Shown: positions 22,701 through 34,559 of the stretch, piece after piece
Position numbering within the stretch: position 1 is the stretch's first letter
Layout: each line of letters begins with the position of its first letter
Assembly (NCBI GenBank): GCA_963924555.1
Contig: OZ004590.1
Location: 3,132,501 to 3,196,500, forward strand
Length of the DNA stretch: 64,000 nucleotides
Origin: Crambe crambe
Lineage: Eukaryota > Porifera > Demospongiae > Poecilosclerida > Crambeidae
Direction of reading: 5' to 3'
Program-made: the position numbers and the translations under genes
Notes under the pieces: model-generated
Seen by the model: only the letters and a program-made list of their open reading frames with translations
What the model was told of the DNA's origin: nothing
The model's database searches: none

Positions 22701-25615
22701 ACAGTCCATCTGCAGCAAAGGACTGAATGCCATGCATACATGATATCCTTTGTATGTCCTTGATTAAGATTATTAGCAGGTACTAAATTTACTTGGCAGG
22801 TATTTAGTTTTCTCAGCAATTCATGCTAATTAAAAGAGATCTACTGATCTGTACAGTTATCTAGCTTGTGGCAATTTGTACCTAGCTGCTGTTAGCTGTA
22901 AATTAGGAACTCTATAATTATTGTCCTGCCATGTTAATAATAAATTGAGGGTAGATGCTGCTTGATAAAATTTAAATTGCAAGTTTAGAAGGTTTTGTTA
23001 CAATATACACACCTTCAGATGTTTAGACATTATTTCGGGAGTTTCATCATAACCTCCAAGGGCATTGGGCAATCCTGGGAATCAATATAAACATAGTATT
23101 GATCAAATCGCAGAGCTTATGATGACAGCCTGACACCTGACATATTCCAGCCAATATTGGCATATGTCTGGTCATTATTTGTTTGTCAGGACAAAACTAC
23201 TTGTCAAAACGCACACTAGTGCAATGTCCAGTTAAATGTTAGGACCAACTATACTTTGTGGGGACATCATGTCCAGTCAATATCAATTTCTTATCAAAAG
23301 CGCTGATATCGAAACGAACATCCAAACGTATGGATGGTTTTGTGTGATGTAAGTACTCTTCAATTAAATTTAAAAAAAAACAACAATACTAATGATACAC
23401 ATTTTCCAGTAAGTTGAACGCTCACTCAAAACAAGTAGTAATGGTCCAGTTATGAAGGAATAGAATAAATCATTAATTAATATCCACCCTAGTATAGTAA
23501 TGGCATTGTGTCATGCCCAGCCTTAAGATCAAAGAAGCCACTTGAACTTACATCCCTCACCTATTAGGCAATTTGTATGGACTGACCTGCATTAGGATAG
23601 CACAAAGTGAAGGCTTCAGTATTACGAGAAACTGCTTCCATATAAGGTCGCATCTCTACGGCTCCCAGAGCACAGTTTAAACCAACACTTGCAAAGAAAA
23701 CAAAAAAAAAAACAAACATCATTATTAAGCAAGCTTTTCATAAGATCGCAGTGCCTCTAAAGATTGATGCCCTATCTGCTCCTGAATATGTAAAAATCCA
23801 CTCCAGAATAAGTATTTCTCCTGAATAGTAGAAATCCCTCCCTATAGTGTCACTCTCTCCTAACTACAGATCTACAGATTGTTGTATCCTCCCTACTTAC
23901 GACATTGGTCTGGAGTGTCCAATGCTAACAAGGAAAGCTTCTGTAGTCTGTCCTGAAAGTGTACGACCACTTTTGTTAACTATTGTTCCTGACACCTAGT
24001 ACAGTTGTGTGAAACAGTGAACACACACTATGTAAGTATGTACATTCTTATGCACTTACAAAGACTGGAACTCTTCGCATGCCACTATCAAAGTGTTGAT
24101 CAATTGCAAACAGAGCAGCCTGATAATATCATTAAAATTAATAACTGTTTTGGTCACATACAGTAACACTCACTGTTTACCTTAGCGTTGGCAGTATCGA
24201 AAATGGTCTCCACCATGAGGATATCTATACCTCCTTCCACTAGTGCCTCAGCCTGCTTCCCATAAGCTGCTACCAACTCATCAAATGCTGTAATCAAGAA
24301 ATTAATGCAGTTAACACTATGAACAAGCCATATGCATACACAGTGTTTAAAAGGCCAGAATTGTTGGGCAAAAGGGAAAAAAGTGTTCCTAACTACATAA
24401 TATTAACTGATTTACTGATGTTTCTGTACTCTGGTTTCTCAACTGAAGGAGAGAGAGAAAGTGTCCTGTTGGTTGGTCCCATTGAGCCAATGGCAAAACG
24501 ACGAATCCCTACGTCATTACCATAGTAACAGTGTACATAACAGTCCTATTGAGTGTTTACTTTCACTCTCATCAAGAGCAAGACTCATATTTCACTTATA
24601 GAATTCCATGCAGTACTACCTGTTTCTAATTCCACATCTTTGCAGGCCTTTTTTGCCAACTCAGCAGAAACCTTGTTTATACGCTTTACCTGGAAGTAGC
24701 AACCACAGACATTAACATACATGTAAGATAGGTAAAGCTCTTTGTACTTACGAGGTGCTGTGTAGCATAATCAGACTGGGATACAGCAGTCCCATTGAAA
24801 GTGTTGGTCTCTATAAAGTCAGCTCCTGCGTAAAGGTACTCCTACACACCACAACATGTATATAAGTGAAGTCTTGGTACCTCTTGGTACCTTTTGCGTT
24901 GGACGGACCATACCTTGTATATCTCTGATATGATGTGTGGCTGAGTGAGGTTCAGAATGTCATTGTTCCCTTTGAGAAGCTTGTGGTGGTCTTTGAATTC
25001 TTCACCTTCACAAAAAACATAGACAATAGAGCATTTGCAATGCATCCTTTTACCATGCCAACAGTGGCCATTTTGGTGCACAATTAGTATTATGTTCTAT
25101 GGAGATTATACACACTGCTGGCATGATAAAAGGATGCATCCAAACGCTCTGTAGTATACCCCCTTGCCTGCATGCTATGAAGTTTCTACCCCTGGTTGAG
25201 AGGTACATGTGATGTCAGAAGCTTCCCTTTATATATAATGTCTGAGCTTTCCCTATGCTCACTCACCTCTGAAGTCCTCCTCTTCGAGTCGTTTTGTCTG
25301 TAACATGGTGCCCATAGCACCGTCCATCACCATAATCCTTTCTTTAAGCACCTCAGCTATGTCCACTGCAATCCCATCTACATTATGACAAATGCATGCT
25401 TTAGTTTACTCTTAGGTGGGGAGTCACATTAACATATAGCATGTGAGGTCAATGTCTTGTTTAGCACATCAACACACCCTCTAAAAAGCAGTCGAAGCTA
25501 GCAGCAGCCCAGCTGCTCGGCAGACAGCAACTCTGAGTTAGCTAGTTAGTATCTATTGGATACCTGGGATGTTGGGAAAGCTTGGTCGAAACATCACACC
25601 TGTAGCTGTAGCCAT
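19745..25615 (-). CDS. MTR: Methionine synthase copy 1, N-terminal half; frameshifted and 3'-truncated
   Basis: Exons on the - strand: 25615-25564, 25377-25267, 25005-24914, 24841-24752, 24689-24620, 24508-24416, 24287-24181, 24119-24060, 23995-23901, 23687-23587, 23074-23013, 22722-22655, 22397-22205, 22029-21889, 21628-21443, 19919-19745. The first 15 join in frame with GT..AG borders (507 codons). They cover the homocysteine module ([33 protein letters not shown] with the Zn-binding Cys pair) and the start of the folate module ([21 protein letters not shown]). Exon 16 ([16 protein letters not shown]) loses frame after [15 protein letters not shown] follows in another frame. Translation stops at 19764, giving 558 residues against about 1265 in the family. 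No B12 or AdoMet module follows in place. It may be a decaying duplicate or, if the frameshift is an assembly error, a split gene. Confidence 0.8.
19920..21442. other. Intron 15 of MTR copy 1, repeat-rich
   Basis: A 1.5-kb intron in a gene whose other introns are mostly short. It holds CCCTAACACTTTTTG(G/A)(C/A)CTTC twice (20672, 20844), suggesting an old insertion, and a minisatellite. No exon was recognised. Confidence 0.4.
21201..21365. repeat. 36-bp minisatellite within MTR intron 15
   Basis: Four near-perfect copies of the unit starting CACAATTACAATGTACC and ending CACCCACATAAA, with shorter partial units on both sides. It produces spurious His/Asn-rich ORFs on both strands. Confidence 0.9.
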
Positions 25616-26039
25616 TGCTAGCCCTTGCATGCCACGTGTGTTAGTAATGACGTACTAGCATATTGACGGAAGTAAGTGTATGTAGTACTAGGGTATGTTC
25701 GTGCAACATATTCAATCGGCGAGGAAGCTGTGCAGTTGGTGAAAGTCATTTCTAATTGGGCTAAGATATTGCAGGGGTTGTGGCAGCTGCATACACAGGA
25801 GGCTGTATAATGCTTACCACAAGCACTTAGAAAAAAGCCAAGCGCCTACAATCCACTTAGCGCCTCTATGACAAAATGCTGTAGAAAGCAATAAGCTCCA
25901 GCTGTTTGTTCTAAAGTGCTGTTTGTTTCATTGTGGGGTCAAAGGTCAAACGAACTTGCGCATTATCAACTATGCCCGCTTGAGTGCCTCGCCTCCGCTC
26001 GCCTAATTATTTTGGTGAATCATATGAAGAGCGTTAGTG
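25616..26039. promoter_or_regulatory. Bidirectional promoter between MTR copy 1 (-) and receptor B (+)
   Basis: Only 424 bp separate two divergent start codons. The same arrangement, at almost identical sequence, is repeated at 42978-43401. An E-box, CACGTG, lies at about 25631 and a half-CRE, TGACGTA, at about 25648. A GTCAAAGGTCAAA direct repeat (nuclear-receptor-like half-sites) lies at about 25938. An inverted copy of much of this promoter lies in receptor intron 1 (28258-28495). Bidirectional activity is inferred from the layout. Confidence 0.6.
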
Positions 26040-29000
26040 ATGGAGGTAGTAATTCTAGCACTACAGTTATTAATACCGATCCTTCCTTCAGTACAAAGCC
26101 AGCCATGTGAGTGAGTCACTAGTTAGCTAGCTGAATCTATACTTATAGCTAATAGCTAATCAGGTAGAAATGTGGAAGTTCCCAAAACAATCTGTTTTTG
26201 CTCAGCCTCAGATATAGAAGTTCCCAGCACTGCAGCCATATTCTGGACACTTCCAGTTACTGTACAGTTATGTTTTGATGCTGACCTACTCAGTGTAGTT
26301 GTTTACACATTAATTTTGTATTTTGATGGTTCTCAGGGGAGTAGCTAGGTTTATTAAGATTTGGAGGGGCAAAAAAAATTAATTTGACCTGCCATACCCT
26401 TTTTTACTGACCACACCCATTTTTCAATCATATACTGGACAGGTTTGTTTCTATGAAATTTTACTGGGGCAAGTGCCCCAGTTGCCCTAATGGTAGCTAC
26501 TCCTCTGGTTCTGAATATAGAATAAGCCATTAATTTTCGGCCACATCTAATTTCGGACGCAATTATCTCGAGAATCAGCAACAGTGACAAGCTGAATTTT
26601 TGTAGTGGTAAAGATTTACATACCAGAGGAATAAAGTAGAATCCTAGAAATTAACAGCTCGGTGAACCATCATACGAAAATGGGCAGGTGTTGTTAATCC
26701 TCCAGTCAAAGCGAGTCTGAAATGAACTCTAATTTCGGCCAAAAAAATTCTATTTCGAACATGGGGTCCAGTTCAGCTAGACTTTGACTCTAACAACCTT
26801 TTGATCATCTGGCTACAGTATCCCAGAGTTTCAGCTCCTGATTCACTAGTTTATTCACACTGGCTCAAATGTATTACATGTACACCTATGGGCGAGGGAG
26901 GAAAAGTAGAAGAAGAAAATGTTTCCCATCAGCATATACATGTACATTGAACAAAAAAGTGAAAAACTGAGGAACTTAGCTAAGTGAAAAACTGAACTGT
27001 ATCTTATTCTTAGATAGTATAGCAGTGCACCTATAAACCCACCAGTAACCAATCAGCTTGTTTTCCATAGTTGAATAGCTGGTTAGCTACTAGCTTAGGT
27101 GTGCAGCTGAAGTGTGGAAAGTGCAGTAGCTGAATAAAATAGCAAGTTTTGTTCCTTCACTTGTGGCTTGAAAATATTCTCCTAGCCTTAACATCAGGAC
27201 GAGCTGGATAATTAAATTCGTTGATACATCACCAGTTACTGATTCCTGCAGTGGAATAAAAACCCTCAATTTCAATCATGCCAGGATTCTTGAGTGGTAA
27301 CTTTAGGCCTGGGAAAGAGGCTAGCCCATTAGAAGGTACCAAAAGAGCTAGTGGTGGCTGAAATAGCCAATGGTGGCCAAAATGGCCAGAACCCTGCATG
27401 TTAAATGTGAATGTCCCTTGCAGGTGACTGGAAAATTGTTAGGCTTCAGCTCTCTTTTATTATGTGTAAGAATGAGCTATCTACTGGTCAGTGTCTGATC
27501 CCATTTTAGCCATCTCTCAAACATGGTCTGATGACTAAATGAAACCTCTTTCACATAATGGTTGTACATTCCAAGGTTGCTATAATATAGCCAATTATGA
27601 ATACATGTATGTCTAATTGGCAAGCGAAGCGAGCCCCCCCCCCCCCATTCATACAAATTGAGATTTTGTATGTCATTAATTTGCATGAGCATCATTCGTT
27701 TCACCTTTGACCCTACAAATAAAATATACCCACAATAGCCTCGTCCCCAGGCCTTCCTTTTTAATTATGATTGTGAAGGGCCTGGTATGCGAAAATATTG
27801 CAAAACCATAGAAACCCCATAGTGTGGGTGTGTACATTCAAATCATATGACGAATTGGTGCTATGACCACGCACGAGCACATGGCTGACCAGGCATAAGA
27901 AAAAGAAGAGAAAGGTAGGCCATACAACCAAGGACTTATTAAAACTCATGAAGAATTCCGAGGCCAATCTATTTATAATCCAGACTACTTGATAGTAAAG
28001 CTATCTAACGATAGGCAGCTCCGATACTATCTGCTGCTAGGCTAGCAAAGTGTATAGCAGCACTCAAATTCAGTGGCAGCTCAAATAGGTCGATCCTGTA
28101 GTCGCTCCAGTCCATAGCCCAAATGCGTGGGCAGGGTCATAATGCTCTCGTGCACTGACTACACCCAATTAGATGGCTCTATCCCCCCTGTGACTTCTGC
28201 GTACCAGGCCCATAACTAAAAAGAGGGCCTGAGGGGACGAGGCTATACCCACTACACTTAGCAACAAACAGCTAGAGCTTATTACTTTCTACAGCATTTT
28301 GTCATAGCGCTACTAGGCTTATCTAAGTGGATTGTAGGTGCTTGGCTTTTGTACAGCCTCCTGTGTATGCAGCTGCACCACCACTTCATCCTGATAGCGA
28401 TATCTTAGCCTAAGAAGTTGAAGTACAAATGACTTTCACCAACTGCTTTGCTCGCCAATTGAATATGCTACATGAACATACCCTGGTAATTATTTGATTT
28501 CTACGTACGTTGGACTATCCAAGCCTTATCAGTGCTACATAATATTAACAGACTTAGCCTGTATTCCAGACTTTTCCTAAACCAAACTTTCCTTATCACA
28601 CTTTACATTTAATTGCAAAGCTCTGGATGATTTATGAAGCATGAAGTATAATTAATGTGAGAATGTAATCTTTATGCAGTAACTGTTTTTTGGAGAGGAA
28701 ATGACATCACAAACAAACCAACACTGATATATCATGAGGAGGTTGAAACTGTTATGTATTCACCTCCACCAACACTCAGTAATCCTAATGGTCCTCATGG
28801 TCTACTCTGCAACTCTACAGTTGGTCCTATTGCTTGGTGGGGAGGAAATGGTGCAACAATCTTTGATACTAATAGAAATAATAGGCTCATCTACCAGATA
28901 ATACCAAGTGAAAACCTCACGGCCCAAATTGTCCGTGATGGGAGAACTCAAGATATTTCAGGAAGTCCACAATTTGATTATCATAATGGATTGTTTACTT

Positions 29001-32000
29001 GTCGACGGGATGGTGATATTTCAACAGCAGTTCCTGTGGGATTTTATATGAGAGATGGTCGGACAGGTGAGTTAATTTGTATCTACAATAAGGTTCATGT
29101 AAATGAAAAAATGAAATGCTTGCTTCACTCACTCCACACTAGCGAGTTGGCTGAGAAATTCTACTACATGTGTATGTATGTTCTAATGTTGGAGTTTCTT
29201 TGCGTGGTGAGCACACATGCACTCACCCCATAATGCTAGTACAGAAAAAGTCTGAATGGAAAGAAGCTTGGAAACCTAGTTCAGAGGTTGTGAGGGTGCA
29301 ATGCAGCATGTAGGTACATTTCATTTATGTGGCAGATAGAGTATGGCTTTGCATCACCTGGTAAAGCATTGTGGGATGAGTGCTCATGCTCAGTTTACCC
29401 AAGGTTGTCATGAAAAGAAGCTGCAACATTAGAACATACATACAAGATAAATATAATAGTAATGCTCCTCATTCACTCCTACTAGTGTGGGCTTGCTGCG
29501 CCCACCTCAACAATCTAAACTTGAAAGCAGTAAAAAATCACCATAATTATGTTGACCTAAACTTGTAATATTGTTCATATCTTTGTGGTCATTGAAACTG
29601 TATAACTTAATTTTGCTATTTGCAATTTTTGTTATTTTGTGTAACCATGCACTCACAATGATAACAACAAAACTTGTACAACTTGTCATCCCTGCTCATC
29701 TATGATCAATCACATCTTTGTGGTCATTGAGACTTACTATAGCACTTTTGCTATCTGATTTAGACTTTCATTTCTATATGCTTCATTATTAATTTTAATC
29801 ATAACAACAAACGGAAACAAACTGTTCATGTCATACTTATCACTAAAACGTTTTAAAGAGAGTATCTCACACAACGTCCTATAATGCTTGTTAACTACAT
29901 GACATTGTATATCATGAATTATGTAATGGTTAGAACATGGGTGCCAGGGTTTCATGGATTATAAACAATCCGAATTCTGAGGGTGAGGGTTGTTTATAAT
30001 CCATAAAACCTATGACACCCATGTTCTATTTTATATCCATCTATAGCTGCTAAGTTGAGTATCTTTACCTTGACGCTTTAGTGGCTGCACTTTCTTGTCT
30101 TCATGGAGATTAAACATGGATGACAGGCAATATGACTCATATTGCCCGTCGTTCATGACGACAGGCATTATATAAACCACACTGCAGCCCTTTGATCTTA
30201 CCTACACATGGGATATAAAGTGAATACCACAGGCCATATAAGTGCTTCCAAAAATGTATATAGCTCATAATAGTCCAATTCAGCTGCAGTTTATCGATGT
30301 GGGTCTGATCCCCACATATGTACACACAGCTACAGGGCATGAGATCACTTGTTTCACAGTTACACATTTACTTGTATTTGAAACGGTTCATTTCTCCAGT
30401 ACGTGGTGTTATTAGAATAACTGGAGTAAGTATCACATCATCTTCATTTATGGCTGCCTCCCCATCCTTCACTCTGACTGGTGATACTGAAGATGGTCCT
30501 CCTGAAACATATAACTGGACAAGAAATGGTGCACCCATCACTAATAATAACTCATTTAGCATTTCCATTGGAGTAAATGGTGTAACTGACCCAAATGCAT
30601 ATGACAATAGTCGCTATCAGAGCACACTGACTGTGACTGGGATGCTACCTGGAATGTACCAGTACTCTGTCTCCAATAGAGCCACCAACACTCTCACCTC
30701 CAGTATCAATATAGAAGGTAATTATGATCAGGATATTATCATGATTTAAAGTTCTCAGTATTGTAATTCTTCTAGATTTTGTTTATATGTTCAGGTGCAG
30801 GGGCCACAGCTCCTAGTAACCTTATGGCTCGACAAAATGGAGTTGGACAAAATGGAGTTGGACCAGTTTTAGTCTCGTGGACTTTACCATCTCTTCGACC
30901 CGTTGATGGGTACCGAATAACCACAGGATCACCCCCGGATTTCCTTTCTGGTATCGATGTTGGTCGTGATGTCTCTTCACGCTCCATAAACTTAGCACTG
31001 GGTATTATGCATTCAGTTAGTATAAGGGCTCGTTCCCGGCACTATCCTGGTATGGTGGTGGGACCAGTGACTGTCACTGTACTAGGTAAGGGAGAGATTT
31101 ATAACTTTATAATTATATTCTTATTGAGAGTCTACATCATTCAGCATTTGAAAGGCCAATTATTATGCCACCATCAGTAACAGCCAACAATTCAGTCACA
31201 CTCTCCTGGGCCCAACCTGAAGGTACTCTGCCATCTGAGAACTACGTTATATCCCTACAGCGTGGAACTAACCAGCCATTGTGTTCTGATGAAACAGACA
31301 GCAGGCAAATGACCACCAACAATCAGTCAATCATTTTTCCTAACCTATATGGAATCAGTTCCTACACTGTCACTGTCCTTGCCACAGCATTTGGTGTTTC
31401 CATGATGACATCACGACAGTTCATGACATCTGCATCTCGTAAGTTTATGATCAAACCGATTTGCTGGCATGCTGCAGGATCTATCCACACACTGGACATA
31501 TATACTTCACTAATTTGTTTTATTCTCTGGCCTGAAGGCTTGTACAAGTACAGGGCTACCAATTATTAATCCTTAATGCTCCCCCAACCCTGTAATGATT
31601 GGATGACTACTGGGTACACTGAGCATGTGTGTTCGTCCCGCTTTACATTTCATACTTTGCCATATGCACAGTCAACACAATTGCTTGCTGTTTTGACTAA
31701 TATGTAACATGTCATCCATTTTATGTAGGCCCAGTTGGAGTTCCACAACGCATAAGACCCTCTATGACCTCCAGGACTATCACTGTGAACTGGGATGAGA
31801 TCACATGCAGAGAGCGTAATGGAGTGATCACCAATTACCTCGTGGAACTTAAGAAGGAAGGTGTTGGGGAACCAATCCCTGGTATGCTGATGATCAATGA
31901 AAGGAGATTCTTTGCCGATGGAAATCAGATCATTTCTTTCAAAAACTACACTTTTCGTGTGGCTGGAAGAAACATGCAAGGCCAAGGACCCTACTCTGAA

Positions 32001-33854
32001 ATAATGACTGTTCAGACATTGGAAGACAGTATGTTTTAGAGGTTTATTAATATGCTACTACTCATTCTGACTTTTATTCTGTAGTCCCAGGTCCTGTGTC
32101 TCCCCTCAGGAGCAAAGTAAGGTTCACTTCCATAGATATCACATGGGATCGCCCTCAGGACCCTAATGGAATCATTTTACGTTATGAGATCACCTACACA
32201 GTTAACGATAATATTTCTCCTGTCATTGACAGCACTACAAATCCAAATGATACTATAACGTTTAAAATCCCAGCACTGACTCTAGGGACTAGAGTGTCTG
32301 TCTCAGTCAGTGCCTACACTAGTGTAGGTCAAGGACCACCTGCTAACCTAACTAACCTGGTTACACTTACTGAACCACGTGAGTTCATCTGCTGAATTGT
32401 ATAACTGAATCCATAGCTTACATTCACTTTACATTCTTGTAGCTGTGGTGATGAATGTTTTAGTAGCAAGTGTAAATGCTACTTCTGTGATAGTATCGTG
32501 GGACAGAATTGATATCATGGAGATCACCAGTTATACAGTTTACTACAGTGCGATTGGGAGCATGAATGGTGAATTAAATGTCACTGTTCCCAGCTCTCAG
32601 AACTCTGTAGTGATTGGAAATCTGCAGAGTGGAGTGGAGTATAGATTTGTGGTGGATGCTGTAGCCACGCTGAGTAGAGTCGGAAATATTAGAGGACAGA
32701 GGTCTGCAGTCACTAGAACATCTCATCCTAATGCAAGTATGTATACCTAGTTATAAGTATAAGGCTAGCTACCTATAATTCGGACAAGTTTAAAACGGCA
32801 ATGGAAAAGTGAAATTGTATAACGTCAATCATGCAGAAATAGCTAGGTCGTCTATAGAAACAGCTAATTATAGCTACTGTTCTTGGTATCCTTATTTATT
32901 GTCATCTGATCGCCATGAATACGAATTCACCTTTTATCATGCATGAATGAGTTGTGTTCATTTCCATTTCCACTTACAGTTGCCCTGCATTTCTGATATT
33001 TTTTTCACAAACAGGCCAAAATTATGGAAGAGATTTGTCCATAGCTGTGGTTGTTTCAATCCTTTTGACAATCATCACAAATACTGCCATTATGCTTATG
33101 GTGTTTTATGTGTGTTTAAGGAAAAAGTGAGTACAGTCATAAGCTAAGTGATAGTAATTGCTAAAAAAAAAAATATTTTAAGTCAAAAATCAACTAGCTA
33201 GCCTATGCATGGAATATGTTCTATCCCCAAGCAAGTTATGGTGATGCATCTAACTACATTAGCTATAGTGGCTAAAGTTACAGCATAATTATGTATTGGT
33301 CATTTCAGGAAGAATAGAAATGGAACTGGAAAGCAAGATACATATGTGGCTGCAACCAATAAGTAGGTAACACTAGGGCCTGTAACTATAGCTACAACCT
33401 ATAGTAGCTATATAGTTAACACTATGGGATGGGAGCCTATACAACCTGTAAGATGGTATAACACTATGGGAGGCTATAGGTTTCATAAAAATAGGTCATT
33501 TTGCCAAGGCAATTACTTAAGACCTATTTCTCTGACAACCATCCTGAAATCACAGTAGATAAGCTACCATTAGCTATAGCTAATTATGGTGTAGGGATTT
33601 TGTGGTTAAAAAAAAAAAAGAAGAGAATTTATTATGGTTCATACTTTGATTTGAATTTTGCACTATTATTGAATTTAGCATAGCTAGCTAATAATGCCTG
33701 CAATGATTATTTGTATAATAAATATTATAGCTCCTTTAGAATGAGTGGTCAAGAAGAAATGGATATGAAAGCATGTGTGGCTTATGCACAATTCCCATCA
33801 GCACAGATTCCAGTATCTCATGAAGGAGCTGAAGCATTATACGACAATGTCTAA
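26040..33854 (+). CDS. Receptor B: signal peptide, 2 Ig-like, 5 FN3-like, TM, tyrosine-motif tail
   Basis: Exons: 26040-26106, 28680-29066, 30400-30717, 30795-31085, 31145-31438, 31729-32028, 32085-32378, 32443-32736, 33015-33126, 33309-33362, 33740-33854; 2526 nt, 841 residues. Domain order and phases equal receptor A. The start was chosen because MEVVILALQLLIPIL gives a signal peptide continuing in phase 1; an upstream ATG at 26024 is in another frame. Exon 8 (fifth FN3) is strongly diverged from A and C (VASVNATSVIVSWDR against LETIDQTSVRVSWDR). The tail has three tyrosines: DTYVAA (Tyr798), VAYAQF (Tyr819; Phe at +3, so only ITIM-like) and the C-terminal YDNV (Tyr838), which also fits the pY-x-N SH2 pattern. 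Confidence 0.85.
26334..26507. mobile_element. MITE in intron 1 of receptor B
   Basis: 174 bp with terminal inverted repeats CAGGGGAGTAGCTAGG and CAGAGGAGTAGCTACC, flanked by GTTCT on both sides. Receptor A carries the uninterrupted site (ATGGTTCTGA at 651-660). A palindromic GGGGCAAGTGCCCCAG core lies inside. Copy C has the same insertion. Confidence 0.85.
27735..28246. mobile_element. 512-bp MITE-like element in intron 1 of receptor B
   Basis: The terminal inverted repeats are ATAGCCTCGTCCCC and GGGGACGAGGCTAT. Short direct flanks ACCCACA and ACCCACT suggest a target duplication. It split the inverted promoter copy (27693-27717 on one side, 28258 onward on the other). No coding capacity. 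Confidence 0.8.
28258..28495 (-). repeat. Inverted copy of the MTR/receptor promoter inside intron 1 of receptor B
   Basis: Read on the - strand, this matches about 25690-25920. Shared blocks are AACAAACAGCT(A/G)(G/C)AGCTTATT, TTTCTACAGCATTTTGTCATAG, TAAGTGGATTGTAGG and CAGCTGCATACACAGGAGGC (reverse complement). The AGTTGGTGAAAGTCATTT block also matches. A detached piece lies at 27693-27717 (CGTTTCACCTTTGACCCTACA). The copy faces away from the receptor, back toward exon 1. Confidence 0.75.
29932..30028. repeat. Perfect-looking hairpin in intron 2 of receptor B
   Basis: AGAACATGGGTGCCAGGGTT...GATTATAAACAA pairs with TTGTTTATAATCC...CACCCATGTTCT, arms about 37 bp and loop about 22 bp. In receptor C the left arm and about 280 bp upstream are missing, so the hairpin is destroyed there (junction near 47065). 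Confidence 0.7.
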
Positions 33855-34194
33855 ATTGATGATTATAACTTGTACATGTAGTCATAGCTAAGTTATTAAC
33901 AAACTGCCAGAATGTTGTAGCTACATAGCTGTACATATAATGTGCGTGCAAATTACTTCACAATTGATCCTTCTCTTCCCAATATAGTTACTATTGTATA
34001 TTTGTGGATAACAAAATCCCATCCAACTGATCCATGTATTCATTTGAGTTGCAGCTACATGGCTAGCTATTCTGAACAGAAAAATTACCTAATTGCATGT
34101 GTACTCCTAGATCCTGTAATCACAAATAGACATAATGTATAGCTGTGTAGCTATAGCCTCAAAGTTGTGAACATATTTTAATGGCCAGTGTTAC

Positions 34195-34330
34195 CTGGCC
34201 AATCTCATCCATGACGACCACTGCAGCACCAAACCTCTTGACCAGACGAACCTGACTCCTCTTCCCCATCCTTCAGATGATGATGCATGGGCACGCTTCA
34301 GACCTGAGCTAGAACAGGTCACAATGGCAC
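34195..34330 (-). pseudogene. MTR: Relic of methionine synthase exon 15 downstream of receptor B
   Basis: The reverse strand is a shortened version of exon 15 (RFGAAVV, MDEIGQ) with several deletions. It is equivalent to 8409-8597 and 51846-51945. Confidence 0.7.
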
Positions 34331-34559
34331 CTGTGAAAGGCAATAGGCAAATCACATGACCTCACAGAAGTGCCAGAGACCACACCCCTCTATATTCTCA
34401 ACAATTCAAAACAAGATAACTGCGTTCTAAGTAGGGATATTAGTGAGGTCGATACATGCATGTGAGATTACTGATCTTGAATGTAAGGAATATTATGTAC
34501 TGATGTGGGATCATGCATGTCACTGGACAGAACAACTATCACAATAATTATTATCACAT

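Noticed and set aside
24319..24525. + strand ORF (also 41683-41955 and, on - strand, 58379-58642)
   Set aside because: It is the antisense of MTR exon 6 and flanking intron, repeated because the exon is duplicated.
25916..26110. 64-codon + strand ORF overlapping exon 1 of receptor B (and its twin at 43278-43472)
   Set aside because: It reads through the promoter and the signal-peptide exon in the wrong frame. The true frame gives a hydrophobic signal peptide that splices in phase to exon 2.
28754..29233. 159-codon ORF starting at an internal Met (also 46109-46588)
   Set aside because: Its second half is intron. The exon ends at the GT donor at 29067 (46422) and begins upstream of this Met.
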